Source: Bacteroidota bacterium (lineage in GTDB: Bacteria > Bacteroidota > Ignavibacteria > Ignavibacteriales > Ignavibacteriaceae). Taken from it: a stretch of DNA of 64,000 bases. Positions 1 through 8,189 of the stretch are shown piece by piece. How positions within the stretch are numbered: the stretch's first letter is position 1; every line of letters begins with the position of its first letter. The notes under the pieces were generated by a model. The model was not told the DNA's origin, did no database searches, and saw nothing but the letters and a program-made list of their open reading frames with translations. The stretch is taken from positions 248,001 to 312,000 of the forward strand of contig JAIUOE010000003.1 of assembly GCA_020161395.1 (NCBI GenBank), given 5' to 3'. Position numbers and translations under genes: made by a program.

Positions 1-483
1 GCACCAAGGATCAGATACAATTCAATCTTCTCTGTGTTCGATTTTGCCAACACCACAGAACTTGAAATCGGTGCCGGATACGACCTGACGAAAAGCATCA
101 CACTCAACGGTAGAGTTGGAGTTGTAAGCTATCAGGGCGATAATGCAAGCAGGTTCACAATCTCTGCAAACACAAACTTTGGCTCATTGAGCTACAGAAA
201 AAGTATGGGTTATGCCGGTGAACAGGATGCAATTTCGTTGTATCTCGCCAAGTCGCTTTTCGACGGGCTTATTACCCCTTCAGCAGGAATTGCTTATACG
301 AGTTATAAACTCTCTCCTGACGCAGAAACAAACAGTCTGACAACAATTATGGGGGGTCTGAATATCAGAGCCATCAGATGGTTGTCTTTCGACCTTCAGG
401 CTCAATACCTGAACAACAAAATATACAAGAACGATCTCAGAATGTTCTTCAAAGCTAATTACTGGTTTAACACAATTTTTTAG
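1..483 (+). CDS. Outer-membrane beta-barrel protein, C-terminal part
   Basis: The reading frame is open to the left edge of the window, so only the last 160 residues are present; the GTG at 34 is probably internal. The visible part alternates polar and hydrophobic residues in short strands (for example ITLNGRVGVVSYQG and FTISANTNFGSLSYRK) and ends in an aromatic residue, NYWFNTIF, the usual C-terminal signature of a barrel inserted by the Bam machinery. It stops 4 bases before a 14-haem cytochrome gene, followed by a cytochrome lipoprotein. That order matches porin-cytochrome conduits of the MtrB/Pcc kind, so I infer it is the porin sheath of such a complex. I cannot see the N-terminal half, and no barrel family is identified with certainty. 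Confidence 0.6.
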   Translation, partial: APRIRYNSIFSVFDFANTTELEIGAGYDLTKSITLNGRVGVVSYQGDNASRFTISANTNFGSLSYRKSMGYAGEQDAISLYLAKSLFDGLITPSAGIAYTSYKLSPDAETNSLTTIMGGLNIRAIRWLSFDLQAQYLNNKIYKNDLRMFFKANYWFNTIF

Positions 484-487
484 ATAG

Positions 488-1711
488 ATGGCTATGAAAA
501 CAAAATATATTTACTCAAGTCTGACGATCCTTGCTGTTGCGTTTCTGCTCTTTTCGGCTTTTACTTCAAGAAGCCACCTGACTTCAGATTCAACATCAAA
601 GGTCATCAAATTTTCACACGAGCTCCATTCATCAGTAATGGAATGTGCGGATTGCCATACCGGAATAACAACCGCTACTTCTCTTAACCAAAGAATGCTG
701 CCCGAGAAATCAGTCTGCGCAAGCTGCCACGATGTCGAAAATTCCGACAAATGCGGCACATGCCACTACGAAGATGTTTACGAACCTCTTAAACAAAAAA
801 CATCAGGCCTTATTTTCAACCACGCTTTTCATCTTAAAAATGCTCCTCTTGCAAAAAATGGAGAGAAGTGTCTCGGATGTCATAAAGATGTGAACCTTTC
901 AACAGGCGTCGAAATAAGAGGGAAATACAATCCGACAATGGAAGCCTGCTGGACATGTCACGCAGAAACCAAACTTGCTACCAATGCATGTGAAGCCTGC
1001 CACATCTCCACTGCAAGTCTGATTCCTCAGACCCACAAGCTTGCTGAATTCTCGACCAGACACAAATTTGCTGCCATGGCTCCTGGAGCCAACTGCATGA
1101 TGTGCCACGATAATTCAACATGCCAGGATTGCCATCTTGCCAATTCAGTTATGACGGAAGGCAATACAGGCGAAAGTTTCTACAAACCAAGCGAAGGAAG
1201 CAATTTCACCGATGGAGCAAAGGTTCAAAAACTTTCCAGAGTGCACGATCTTAACTACAGATTCTCCCATGGAATCGATTTTAAGGGAAAAGCCTCTGAT
1301 TGTCAGACCTGCCACCAGACTGAAACTTTCTGCTCTACCTGCCACAACCAAAAAGGCGGCGATTTTGCTCAGGCAGGGTTCGTCCCCTACTCCCATACAA
1401 AAACCAATTTTGTTATGATTGGTGTTGGCTCGGGTGGTGGTGAACATGCACTGCTGGCTAAAAGAGACCTTGGTTCATGTGCTTCCTGCCACGATGCATC
1501 AGGTGCTGATCCTGTCTGTGTACAGTGTCATAACGATGCTGACGGTATCAAAGGAACCAATCCGAAAACTCACCTTTCCGGATTCATGAGAAGCGAAAAT
1601 GGAGACTGGCATAAAGACATGAATTCAGTCTGCTACAATTGTCACACTGATGCAAACGCAAAACCTAACGGAATAACCGGTATAGGATTCTGCGGTTATT
1701 GCCATAAATAA
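488..1711 (+). CDS. Exported 14-haem c-type cytochrome
   Basis: The 407-residue product begins with a signal peptide (MKTKYIYSSLTILAVAFLLF) and carries fourteen CXXCH haem-attachment motifs spread over the chain: CADCH, CASCH, CGTCH, CLGCH, CWTCH, CEACH, CMMCH, CQDCH, CQTCH, CSTCH, CASCH, CVQCH, CYNCH and CGYCH, the last almost at the C terminus. Extra histidines between motifs can serve as distal ligands. It should act in the periplasm or inside a barrel as an electron wire. The gene lies 4 bases after a beta-barrel gene and 17 bases before a second cytochrome gene, so the three are probably one operon. The start could be 488 or the ATG at 494, which gives a cleaner signal peptide; no clear Shine-Dalgarno sequence separates them. 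Physiological partner and direction of electron flow are unknown. Confidence 0.88.
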   Translation: MAMKTKYIYSSLTILAVAFLLFSAFTSRSHLTSDSTSKVIKFSHELHSSVMECADCHTGITTATSLNQRMLPEKSVCASCHDVENSDKCGTCHYEDVYEPLKQKTSGLIFNHAFHLKNAPLAKNGEKCLGCHKDVNLSTGVEIRGKYNPTMEACWTCHAETKLATNACEACHISTASLIPQTHKLAEFSTRHKFAAMAPGANCMMCHDNSTCQDCHLANSVMTEGNTGESFYKPSEGSNFTDGAKVQKLSRVHDLNYRFSHGIDFKGKASDCQTCHQTETFCSTCHNQKGGDFAQAGFVPYSHTKTNFVMIGVGSGGGEHALLAKRDLGSCASCHDASGADPVCVQCHNDADGIKGTNPKTHLSGFMRSENGDWHKDMNSVCYNCHTDANAKPNGITGIGFCGYCHK

Positions 1712-1728
1712 TCGCCGAGGTTAAGTAA

Positions 1729-2598
1729 ATGAAAAAGTTATATTTTTATTCTGTTTTGTTGTCCGTATCATTAGCGTTCCTCTTTGCAGGTTGCAGTAAG
1801 TTGAAGGAAGACATTCCTGCAGCTCCCGCTGTCAATGCTCATACCGAAGGAATTGTTAAAAGAGGTGCACCCGACCATCACTCCGTTCTGATCAAAAATC
1901 AGAAGTATAATATGAAGCCGTGTACAGCATGTCATGGCAGTAATTATGCCGGCGGAATCATGGGAGCAAGTGCTTCATGCTTAAAATGCCACACTCAGCC
2001 AAAGGGACCTGAAGCATGCAATACATGCCATGGAAGTTACAGAGACCCGTCAGTTATTGCTCCTACTGCAAACGGTGCACATAATCCACATCTCTATGTA
2101 AATGTCCAGGGTAAAAAAGTTGCCTGCGTCGAGTGTCATACTGTTCCTGCAACATATTATGCTGCCGGTCATATTGACAATCCCGATGATCCTGCGGAAA
2201 TTGTATTTGGTACTTTCACCAAAACCCAGTCGAATAAGCCGGGTACACCCAATTATGCAGCTTCCCTGCCAACTTATACTCCTGCGCCAACATATTCAAC
2301 TGCAACAGGTTGTGCAAACACCTACTGCCATGGTTACTTCAAAAACGGTAATCTTACAAATGCGGTTAAATGGACAGATGGAGTAAATGGAAAGAAATGC
2401 GGCAGTTGCCATGGAGATCCTGCAACAGGAAATCCTTTACCAAAAGGAACCCACATTCAGGGCTCATTTGCAAACAATTGCACAGGATGTCATAACTCCA
2501 CGAAATACAATGCCACAACAAATACCTGGACTGTCGATTCAACCAGAGTACATGTCGATGGTAAACTTCGTATCTTCGGAAATGATATCGATTACTAA
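1729..2598 (+). CDS. Multihaem cytochrome c lipoprotein (CxxxxCH/CXXCH type)
   Basis: The 289-residue product starts with a lipoprotein signal peptide ending in FAGC, so the mature protein should be lipid-anchored. It has six CXXCH motifs (CTACH, CLKCH, CNTCH, CVECH, CGSCH, CTGCH) and one seven-residue CANTYCH motif, the CX4CH form. A CX4CH followed by CXXCH is the arrangement described for Geobacter-type outer-surface cytochromes. Behind a barrel gene and a 14-haem cytochrome gene, it is a good candidate for the outer-face component of a porin-cytochrome conduit. A GAGG sequence lies just upstream of the ATG. The operon ends in a strong terminator 25 bases after the stop codon. Surface exposure is inferred, not shown. 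Confidence 0.85.
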   Translation: MKKLYFYSVLLSVSLAFLFAGCSKLKEDIPAAPAVNAHTEGIVKRGAPDHHSVLIKNQKYNMKPCTACHGSNYAGGIMGASASCLKCHTQPKGPEACNTCHGSYRDPSVIAPTANGAHNPHLYVNVQGKKVACVECHTVPATYYAAGHIDNPDDPAEIVFGTFTKTQSNKPGTPNYAASLPTYTPAPTYSTATGCANTYCHGYFKNGNLTNAVKWTDGVNGKKCGSCHGDPATGNPLPKGTHIQGSFANNCTGCHNSTKYNATTNTWTVDSTRVHVDGKLRIFGNDIDY

Positions 2599-2622
2599 GC
2601 GGTTTGCCGATTAATTAAAACA

Positions 2623-2654
2623 AAAGGCTGTCTCGCAAGGGGCAGCCTTTTTTT
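2623..2654 (+). terminator. Rho-independent terminator of the cytochrome operon
   Basis: The stem AGGCTG/CAGCCT encloses a short loop and is followed by a run of seven T. The same AGGCTG/CAGCCT stem recurs at several other gene ends in this window. Confidence 0.8.
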
Positions 2655-2656
2655 AT

Positions 2657-2684
2657 GTTTGAAGTTTGAGGTATGAAGTTTGAA
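2657..2684. repeat. Short heptamer tract
   Basis: Four degenerate 7-bp units of the form GTTTGAA/GTATGAA follow the terminator. The same heptamer family forms long arrays near 28.5 kb and 59 kb and sits inside the coding sequence at 37.56 kb. Confidence 0.7.
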
Positions 2685-2709
2685 AAAACCTCCGGACAAC
2701 ATCTAAAAA

Positions 2710-3055
2710 ACCTGCCTGGGCAGGTGACATGTTCGTAGAAAACCACCCATCCCCTGTCTGTTCAATTCGCCTGGGCGAGTGACATGTTCGTAGAAAACCA
2801 GCCATTCCCCTTCTGTTCAATTCGCCTGGGCGAGTGACATGTTCGTAGAAAACCACCCATCCCCTTTCTGATCAACTCGCCTGGGCGAGTGACATGTTCG
2901 TAGAAAACCAGCCATTCCCCTTCTGTTCAACTCGCCTGGGCGAGTGACATGTTCGTAGAAAACCAGCCATCCCATGTCTGTTCAACTCGCTTGGGCGAGT
3001 GACATGTTCGTAGAAAACCCCCCATCCCATGTCTGTTCAACTCGCCTGGGCGAGT
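2710..3055 (+). repeat. 55-bp tandem repeat array with covarying hairpins
   Basis: The word GACATGTTCGTAG occurs at 2726, 2781, 2836, 2891, 2946 and 3001, an exact 55-bp period over six units. Units are separated by seven 16-base hairpins (starting at 2710, 2765, 2820, 2875, 2930, 2985 and 3040). Most read ACTCGC-CTGG-GCGAGT. The first reads ACCTGC-CTGG-GCAGGT, with two compensatory base-pair changes. Two carry ATTCGC opposite GCGAGT, which pairs through a U-G wobble only in a plus-strand RNA. The first 19 bases of each unit after the hairpin are essentially invariant; the remainder varies slightly. Since 55 is not a multiple of three it does not encode a protein repeat, and it lacks the unique spacers of a CRISPR array. 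It may be a structured RNA or a palindromic repeat element; its function is unknown. Confidence 0.9.
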
Positions 3056-3060
3056 TTTTA
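3040..3060 (+). terminator. Terminator-like last hairpin of the 55-bp array
   Basis: The seventh hairpin, ACTCGC-CTGG-GCGAGT, is the only one followed by a T run (TTTTTA). It could end a plus-strand transcript of the array. Confidence 0.45.
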
Positions 3061-3299
3061 GGTTGAGATGTCAGGTTCTATTTGTAGTCATAACATAAGG
3101 TTTGTCGGTTGGACAATCGAGACGATTGTCGCTCCTTTTCAGAAGAATAAAATTTCGGATTTCGAATTTTACATCCTCGAAATCCGTGTTTAATCCGTTT
3201 CATCCGTGTTCCAATTCCCCTCTCTGCGAAACTCCGTCTAATCTGCGGGTATCTGCGTCCAATCCAATTAATAACTCAAAACTAATAACTAATAAATAA
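3061..3299. repeat. Intergenic AATCCGTG/CTGCGT repeat and AT-rich tail
   Basis: No gene is visible here. From about 3176 the sequence is a degenerate copy of a repeat built from short words such as AATCCGTGTT, ATCCGTGTTCC and TATCTGCGTCC, also found at 9.05-9.15 kb, 10.77-11.06 kb and inside the gene at 38.9-39.03 kb. It ends with an AT-rich tract of ACTAATAACT-like words that overlaps the 3' end of the neighbouring minus-strand gene; a similar tract follows dsbD at 36.93 kb. Bases 3061-3175 show nothing I can name. Confidence 0.6.
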
Positions 3300-3978
3300 C
3301 CACTCTTCCATCCGCCATTTCGATGAGGTTGTCGCCGATAGCCATGAGGTCTTTATTGTGCGTGACGATTACGAAGGTTTTTCCGAATTCATCTCTGAGC
3401 TTGAGGAACAGGTCATTTATTGCGTTCGCGTTGTTGGAATCGAGGTTTCCGGTGGGCTCATCGGCGAGAATGACTTTTGGATCGTTGCTCAGAGCTCTTG
3501 CGAGGGCTGCCCTCTGCTGTTCGCCGCCCGACATTTCTGCCGGTTTGTGGTTTTTTCGCGATTCTAGACCTGTAATGGAAATGAGTTGAAGAGCTTTTTC
3601 GAAGGCTTCCTTCTTCCCTTTTCCGGCAATCAACATTGGAATCGCAACATTTTCAAGTGCAGTAAACTCGGGTAACAGGTGATGAAACTGAAAAACAAAT
3701 CCTATGTTTTCGTTCCTGAATTTCGAGAGCTTCTTCTGACTCAACGAAAAAATATCCGTCCCCATTATGTTCACGCTTCCGGCATCGGGTTTATCAAGTC
3801 CGCTGATAATATGGAGCAGTGTGCTTTTTCCCGCACCTGAAGCACCAACGATTACGGAAATTTTGTTCTCCGGAATCGAAATGTCAACACCTTTCAAAAC
3901 TTCAAGTGTGTTTTGTTTTGAGACTCTGTAGGACTTCACAAGTCCGCTGCCGTTAATTATTTTGTTCATACTGTTCAA
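3289..3978 (-). CDS. lolD: LolD-like lipoprotein-releasing ABC transporter ATPase
   Basis: The 229-residue cytoplasmic ATPase has the full ABC signature: Walker A GASGAGKST, Q-loop FQFHHLLPEF, ABC motif MSGGEQQR, Walker B VILADEPTGNLD and the switch histidine in VTHN. Length and the PTGNLD form fit the MacB/LolD subfamily, which drives extraction of lipoproteins or other substrates from the inner membrane. Two FtsX-type permease genes lie directly upstream on the same strand, so it probably powers a LolCDE-like complex delivering lipoproteins toward the outer membrane. A gap of 69 bases separates it from the nearer permease. The specific Lol substrate is inferred from context; a MacB-type exporter is the main alternative. 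Confidence 0.85.
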   Translation of the reverse strand: MNSMNKIINGSGLVKSYRVSKQNTLEVLKGVDISIPENKISVIVGASGAGKSTLLHIISGLDKPDAGSVNIMGTDIFSLSQKKLSKFRNENIGFVFQFHHLLPEFTALENVAIPMLIAGKGKKEAFEKALQLISITGLESRKNHKPAEMSGGEQQRAALARALSNDPKVILADEPTGNLDSNNANAINDLFLKLRDEFGKTFVIVTHNKDLMAIGDNLIEMADGRVVIY

Positions 3979-4047
3979 ATTTAATTTCTGATCTGTTCTG
4001 CCATAGCAGTTCTTGATTTTGCACTAAAAATAAATTCCTGAAAAAAA

Positions 4048-5283
4048 TCACTCCCACCTTATTGCATCAATCGGATCAATTTCTGCTGCTTTTTTAGCGG
4101 GATATATGGAAGCCAGAAGTGACAGCCCGATTGAAGCTGACAAAATGAGGAAATAATCAATTAAATTGAGCTCCATCGGCATGTATGCCATTTTGAAACG
4201 CAACGGATCGAGAGCAATTATATGATAGTTGATTTGCAGGTAGTAAAGTCCAAATCCAATGAGCCCGCCTGCAAGCGTACCAATCACACCGGTAAGAAAA
4301 CCCTGAATGACAAAAATTCGTATAATCGTCGATTTGTCCATTCCCATGGCAGTCAAGACACCGATATCCCTCTTTTTCTCCATTACCGACATGGTAAGAG
4401 ATGCAAGAATATTAAACACTGCAACCAGAATAATCAGCGACAACAGAAACCAGGCAACAAGTCTTTCCAGCATCATCACATTGTAAATATCGCTGTGGAG
4501 GTCGTACCATGTGGAAAAAACCAGATCCTTTGTGCCGAACTTTTCACTCAGAATCTCCTTTAGCCCGTCGGCTTTTCTGTAGTCATCAAACCTGATTTCA
4601 TATCCCTGTACTTCCTCACCGTAACCGAGGACAAACCCGGCGTGCTCAAGATCGGTAAAAATATATTCTCCATCATACTCGTTGTTTTTCGACTGGTAAA
4701 TGCCTCTCACAATCAACTGAATATTCTGGACATTCCCCGCACCTGAAACAAGGTTCTCGATACCTGCAGGTGATAAAACTGTAAGAGTATCACCAATTCC
4801 CAAACCTAATTTTTCCGAAAGATTTATTCCGATAAATGCAGCACCTGACTCGCCTGAAAAATTATACTCTCCCGACCAAAGTGCCTCTTTTATCCCGTAA
4901 ACATCTTTCCCTTTTCCCGGATCAATTCCTTTTAGCCTGGCAATTCTGTTGTAATCCTTAGAAATTACTGCGGTCTTCCCTTCTACAAATCCGGAAAAGC
5001 TGTCTTTGTAGGGACTTTGTTCGATGTAGCGCTTTACAGAATCGAGTGATGCTCCCGGGTCCTCAGCTATTGACTCAATACGGAGATGAGGCTCAAAGCT
5101 TACCAGGAATGACCGTACCATCCCGGCAAATCCGTTGAAAATTGCAAGCACTATGATTAAAGCCGCAACACCGAGCGTAATTCCGCCAATCGACAGGAAT
5201 GAAATGATCGAAATAAAATTGATATGTCGCTTGCTCAGAAGGTATCGCAAAGCAAAGAAAAGTGACAGTGATCCTGTTTTCAA
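4048..5283 (-). CDS. LolC/LolE-family ABC transporter permease (second of two)
   Basis: The 411-residue membrane protein has the LolC/E layout: one N-terminal membrane helix (about residues 20-50), a large periplasmic domain (about 50-270), then three C-terminal helices forming the FtsX domain. It includes the coupling-like sequence KKRDIGVLTAMGMDKSTI and ends in AKKAAEIDPIDAIRWE, both typical of the family. Its ATG overlaps the stop of the upstream permease by 4 bases, so the two are translationally coupled. Together with the LolD-like ATPase they should form a heterodimeric transporter for outer-membrane lipoproteins. The two permeases are diverged, consistent with LolC and LolE roles, but I cannot assign which is which. 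Confidence 0.85.
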   Translation of the reverse strand: MKTGSLSLFFALRYLLSKRHINFISIISFLSIGGITLGVAALIIVLAIFNGFAGMVRSFLVSFEPHLRIESIAEDPGASLDSVKRYIEQSPYKDSFSGFVEGKTAVISKDYNRIARLKGIDPGKGKDVYGIKEALWSGEYNFSGESGAAFIGINLSEKLGLGIGDTLTVLSPAGIENLVSGAGNVQNIQLIVRGIYQSKNNEYDGEYIFTDLEHAGFVLGYGEEVQGYEIRFDDYRKADGLKEILSEKFGTKDLVFSTWYDLHSDIYNVMMLERLVAWFLLSLIILVAVFNILASLTMSVMEKKRDIGVLTAMGMDKSTIIRIFVIQGFLTGVIGTLAGGLIGFGLYYLQINYHIIALDPLRFKMAYMPMELNLIDYFLILSASIGLSLLASIYPAKKAAEIDPIDAIRWE

Positions 5284-6509
5284 TTGAACCTCAAAGCTTT
5301 CACAGGATCAATCCTTGATGCAGCAAATGCGGGAATGAGAGACGACAGGATGCTTAGCCCAACCGAAACTCCAAAGACGGTCAGAAAATATGTGCCGTTT
5401 ATCGATATCGGTACTTTATCGACAAAATAAATCGTCGGATTCAGTTGCACAAGTCCAAATTCCATCTGAATATAACAGAGGATGTAACCAAATATTACGC
5501 CGGCTATTGCACCTCCAATTCCAAGGAGCAGACCTCTGACAAGGAATATCCTCGTAATAAATCCGGGTGAGGCTCCGATTGCTTTCAGTGTACCGATGGT
5601 GTTCGTCTTGTCGAGAACAAGCATCAAAAGTGCACTGATTATGTTAAATGCCGCAACCACAATAATCAGACCCAGCACAATCGGAATCGGTTTCCGCTGC
5701 AATTCTATCCAGTTGAACATTTGCCTGTTGGCATCAACAAAAGTGACAGCGAAAAACGGATGCCCCAGCGCCTGTTGCAGTTCATTTTTCAAAGAATCTG
5801 CAGGTATCCCCCGCTTCAACTTCACTTCAATCAGATTGATCTTGTCGTCCATCTCATACAATCTTTGCAACTGTGAAATGGCTGTATAAGCAAAAGCATC
5901 GTCATACTTCCCCATTCCGGTCTGATAGATTCCCGAAACAAAGAAATTTTCAACAGCAGGAAGTGCAGTCATACTCTTTAGATCTACAGCATTGATTGCG
6001 AAGAAATTTACAACATCACCCGGTTTTACCCTGAGTTTTGTCGCGAGAGTCTTTCCGATTACCACCCGGTTCAGTGAATCGTCATCAAGCCCCAAATCGA
6101 AACTGCCGGCTACCAGCTTTAATCCTTCTCTCTTCTCGAGGTAACCGTCGGTTATCCCCTTCAGAGTGACACCTTCATTTATTCTGCTTTTCCCCAGAAT
6201 ACATATTTTCTGTGCACCGAATTCTATCGATTGAAGACCGGAACCGGTTATCGTTCTAATTGTTTTTTCTGCCTTTTCCGGCTCGGGTAAATCCTGATTG
6301 CCATATCCGTAAACCTGTATGTCGGAATCGAAAGTAACAAGTTTTTCGCTGATCACTTTCTCATATCCTTCAAGCACACTCAAGGCAACAACGAGTGTTG
6401 TCACACCAAGGGCAATACCGGCAAGTGCAGCCAGCGAGAAAAATGTATAGGTCTTCGACTTGTTGCCGGGCTTCAGATACCTTTTAAGCAGAAATAATGA
6501 GGCACTCAA
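5280..6509 (-). CDS. LolC/LolE-family ABC transporter permease (first of two)
   Basis: This 409-residue protein shares the layout of its downstream partner: an N-terminal helix after FLLKRYLKPG, a periplasmic domain, and a C-terminal FtsX domain with the cytoplasmic loop KTNTIGTLKAIGASPGFI and the tail SRIDPVKALRFN. The start codon lies one base after the end of the upstream TPR gene, and its own end overlaps the next permease by 4 bases, so all belong to one minus-strand operon. The role is the membrane part of an inner-membrane ABC exporter, most likely LolCDE-like. No residue looks missing. Confidence 0.85.
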   Translation of the reverse strand: MSASLFLLKRYLKPGNKSKTYTFFSLAALAGIALGVTTLVVALSVLEGYEKVISEKLVTFDSDIQVYGYGNQDLPEPEKAEKTIRTITGSGLQSIEFGAQKICILGKSRINEGVTLKGITDGYLEKREGLKLVAGSFDLGLDDDSLNRVVIGKTLATKLRVKPGDVVNFFAINAVDLKSMTALPAVENFFVSGIYQTGMGKYDDAFAYTAISQLQRLYEMDDKINLIEVKLKRGIPADSLKNELQQALGHPFFAVTFVDANRQMFNWIELQRKPIPIVLGLIIVVAAFNIISALLMLVLDKTNTIGTLKAIGASPGFITRIFLVRGLLLGIGGAIAGVIFGYILCYIQMEFGLVQLNPTIYFVDKVPISINGTYFLTVFGVSVGLSILSSLIPAFAASRIDPVKALRFN

Positions 6510-6510
6510 G

Positions 6511-7932
6511 TTATTTTCCTGAAGCTCTGCAAAGAAATTTCAGTATGTCGAGTTCAAAACTGTCCGAAGTTGCTGTCTTGTTTACAGGTTTGGATGAACC
6601 CGGTTTCGACACATCCTTTCCTGTTGGATCAAATTTCTTTTCGAAATTTTGAACAAAATCGTTTTTCCCGCAGACGATAGTCCAGTTATACTCGTTCTGT
6701 CCATACATACTCTTTAATACCTTGTCGATATTGTCGGGAGCGGTCTGATCAAACTCTGACTGGAAAACATTCAACATGTTCAAGTCGACATCCGCTGTCA
6801 CAACTGATTTGATAGTGGCTGTGATGCTTGAATCGGCGTTGGTCTTAAGTTCATTGGGTGAATAAAAGAAATATTCATTTCCGTGTTTGATAAACTGTGC
6901 ATCCTTCACGACAGGCATCCACCCGCTTTTTGCCATCTCGTTCAGAATTGTCATCTTTTTCAACAGTTCAATCAGTTTTTTGTTCTTTTTGTACTTATAT
7001 GCCTCCGCATAAAAATTCAGCGACTCCTCGTACGACTTGGAATTGAACTTGAGGTGCCCCTTCTCCATCTTCGTATTGTAAATGATATTCGCTATGTACT
7101 GGATGGAATCTTTCGGAGCATCTTTCCTCTTCATCAAGCCATCATAAGTGACCGTCATCATCGAATCGATTCTGTTCACAACAGTAAACCCCTTGTCGTA
7201 GTCACCTGCATCAAAATACATCCCGTAAAGTTCGCTCAAAGCGTTGATGTTTTTCGGATCCACTTCCAAAACCTTGTTGAAGTGGTGCACGGAACTGTCG
7301 AGAATCCCGACGAATTTATAAATTTGCGCCAGCCCGAAATGGGAAATGGTGTAATATTTGTTTTCCTTGTCAGGTCCGATTGCATCAAGACACAACTGGA
7401 AGTATTTTTTCCCGTTTGCGGCATCATTTATCATCATCGATACCCTGCCGACATCGTTGTAAATGTTTACTTTCGAAAAGTCAAAATCATTCCATCTGAA
7501 AACGGGTACTTCGAGGTAATCAAGCGATTCAAGATAATACTTAATCGCCTCGGAGAAGTGCTTCTTTATCTTGTTTGTGTCTTTTGTATCGGGCGGGACA
7601 AACTCTTTTACCATCCCCTTGTAGTAGGTCAGGATGGCTTTCATGTTCGATTTTCCCTCTTTGAACAACTTAAGTCCCTGATCCAGATTCATATTTGCAC
7701 TTCTTTCATCTTTTGCATAAATGAAAGTAATCGCAATTTTTATGTAAACTTCAGGGTCGTTTTTCTCCAGATTGAGAGCTTCAAGATATTTCATGCGGGC
7801 ATTCAATACATCGGGCGGGCGTTTGTTCAGCAACTTATCCCCCTCCAAAAGCAGTTCCTTATACCCGTTTTGAGCCATTAAACCGAATTGAAGCAAAATT
7901 AAACACAACAGGCCACTTAAAAGTCGCGACAT
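6511..7932 (-). CDS. Exported TPR-repeat protein in the lol operon
   Basis: The 473-residue product has a signal peptide (about residues 1-20, ending in LMAQ) and a long helical region with TPR-like repeats, for example DPEVYIKIAITFIYAKDE and DPKNINALSELYGMYFDAGD. It should be periplasmic or outer-membrane associated. The start is supported by GAGGAAATA just before the ATG. It ends one base before the first LolC/E-like permease gene, so it is first in a four-gene operon with the transporter. The context suggests a role in envelope biogenesis, but no domain gives a specific activity. The C-terminal part from about residue 400 is low in recognisable motifs and rich in K, S and T. Confidence 0.7.
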   Translation of the reverse strand: MSRLLSGLLCLILLQFGLMAQNGYKELLLEGDKLLNKRPPDVLNARMKYLEALNLEKNDPEVYIKIAITFIYAKDERSANMNLDQGLKLFKEGKSNMKAILTYYKGMVKEFVPPDTKDTNKIKKHFSEAIKYYLESLDYLEVPVFRWNDFDFSKVNIYNDVGRVSMMINDAANGKKYFQLCLDAIGPDKENKYYTISHFGLAQIYKFVGILDSSVHHFNKVLEVDPKNINALSELYGMYFDAGDYDKGFTVVNRIDSMMTVTYDGLMKRKDAPKDSIQYIANIIYNTKMEKGHLKFNSKSYEESLNFYAEAYKYKKNKKLIELLKKMTILNEMAKSGWMPVVKDAQFIKHGNEYFFYSPNELKTNADSSITATIKSVVTADVDLNMLNVFQSEFDQTAPDNIDKVLKSMYGQNEYNWTIVCGKNDFVQNFEKKFDPTGKDVSKPGSSKPVNKTATSDSFELDILKFLCRASGK

Positions 7933-8081
7933 TATTTCCTCATAATAAGAATTTCAAAAATCAAACTCTAAATTTACCTATTTATACGAAATGAAGGAGT
8001 AATAGTTTCGTGCAATTTTTTTGCCTGTACCTGATGCCTCAAAAAATATTGAAACAAATTTTAAGAAAAATTCAAAAAATG
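7933..8081. other. Intergenic region between the lol operon and tRNA cluster
   Basis: The region is AT-rich and holds no open reading frame of note. Beyond the Shine-Dalgarno sequence of the TPR gene at its left end and the tRNA promoter that starts at 8082, I see no structure. Confidence 0.5.
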
Positions 8082-8113
8082 TTTGGATAAATTTGCCGGG
8101 AACCCTATATTTG
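8082..8113 (+). promoter_or_regulatory. Bacteroidota-type promoter of the tRNA cluster
   Basis: TTTG at 8082-8085, a 20-base spacer and TATATTTG at 8106-8113 match the known Bacteroidota vegetative consensus TTTG-N-TAnnTTTG. It lies about 75 bases before tRNA-Pro. Confidence 0.6.
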
Positions 8114-8189
8114 TAGTCTGTTTATTTTTAGTTCTGTAACATAATGTTTGCGGCAGAAAATACTGCCCATAGATACCAAAATCTTATAT

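Noticed and set aside
2653-2856. Minus-strand open frame through the 55-bp array
   Set aside because: The unit length is not a multiple of three, so the encoded sequence changes frame in each copy; no start signal or family match.
2710-3055. CRISPR array
   Set aside because: The period is an exact 55 bases, the sequence between hairpins is nearly constant rather than unique, and no cas gene is near.
6883-7881. 332-residue plus-strand open frame
   Set aside because: It is the antisense shadow of the TPR gene, which has a signal peptide, a ribosome binding site and operon context.
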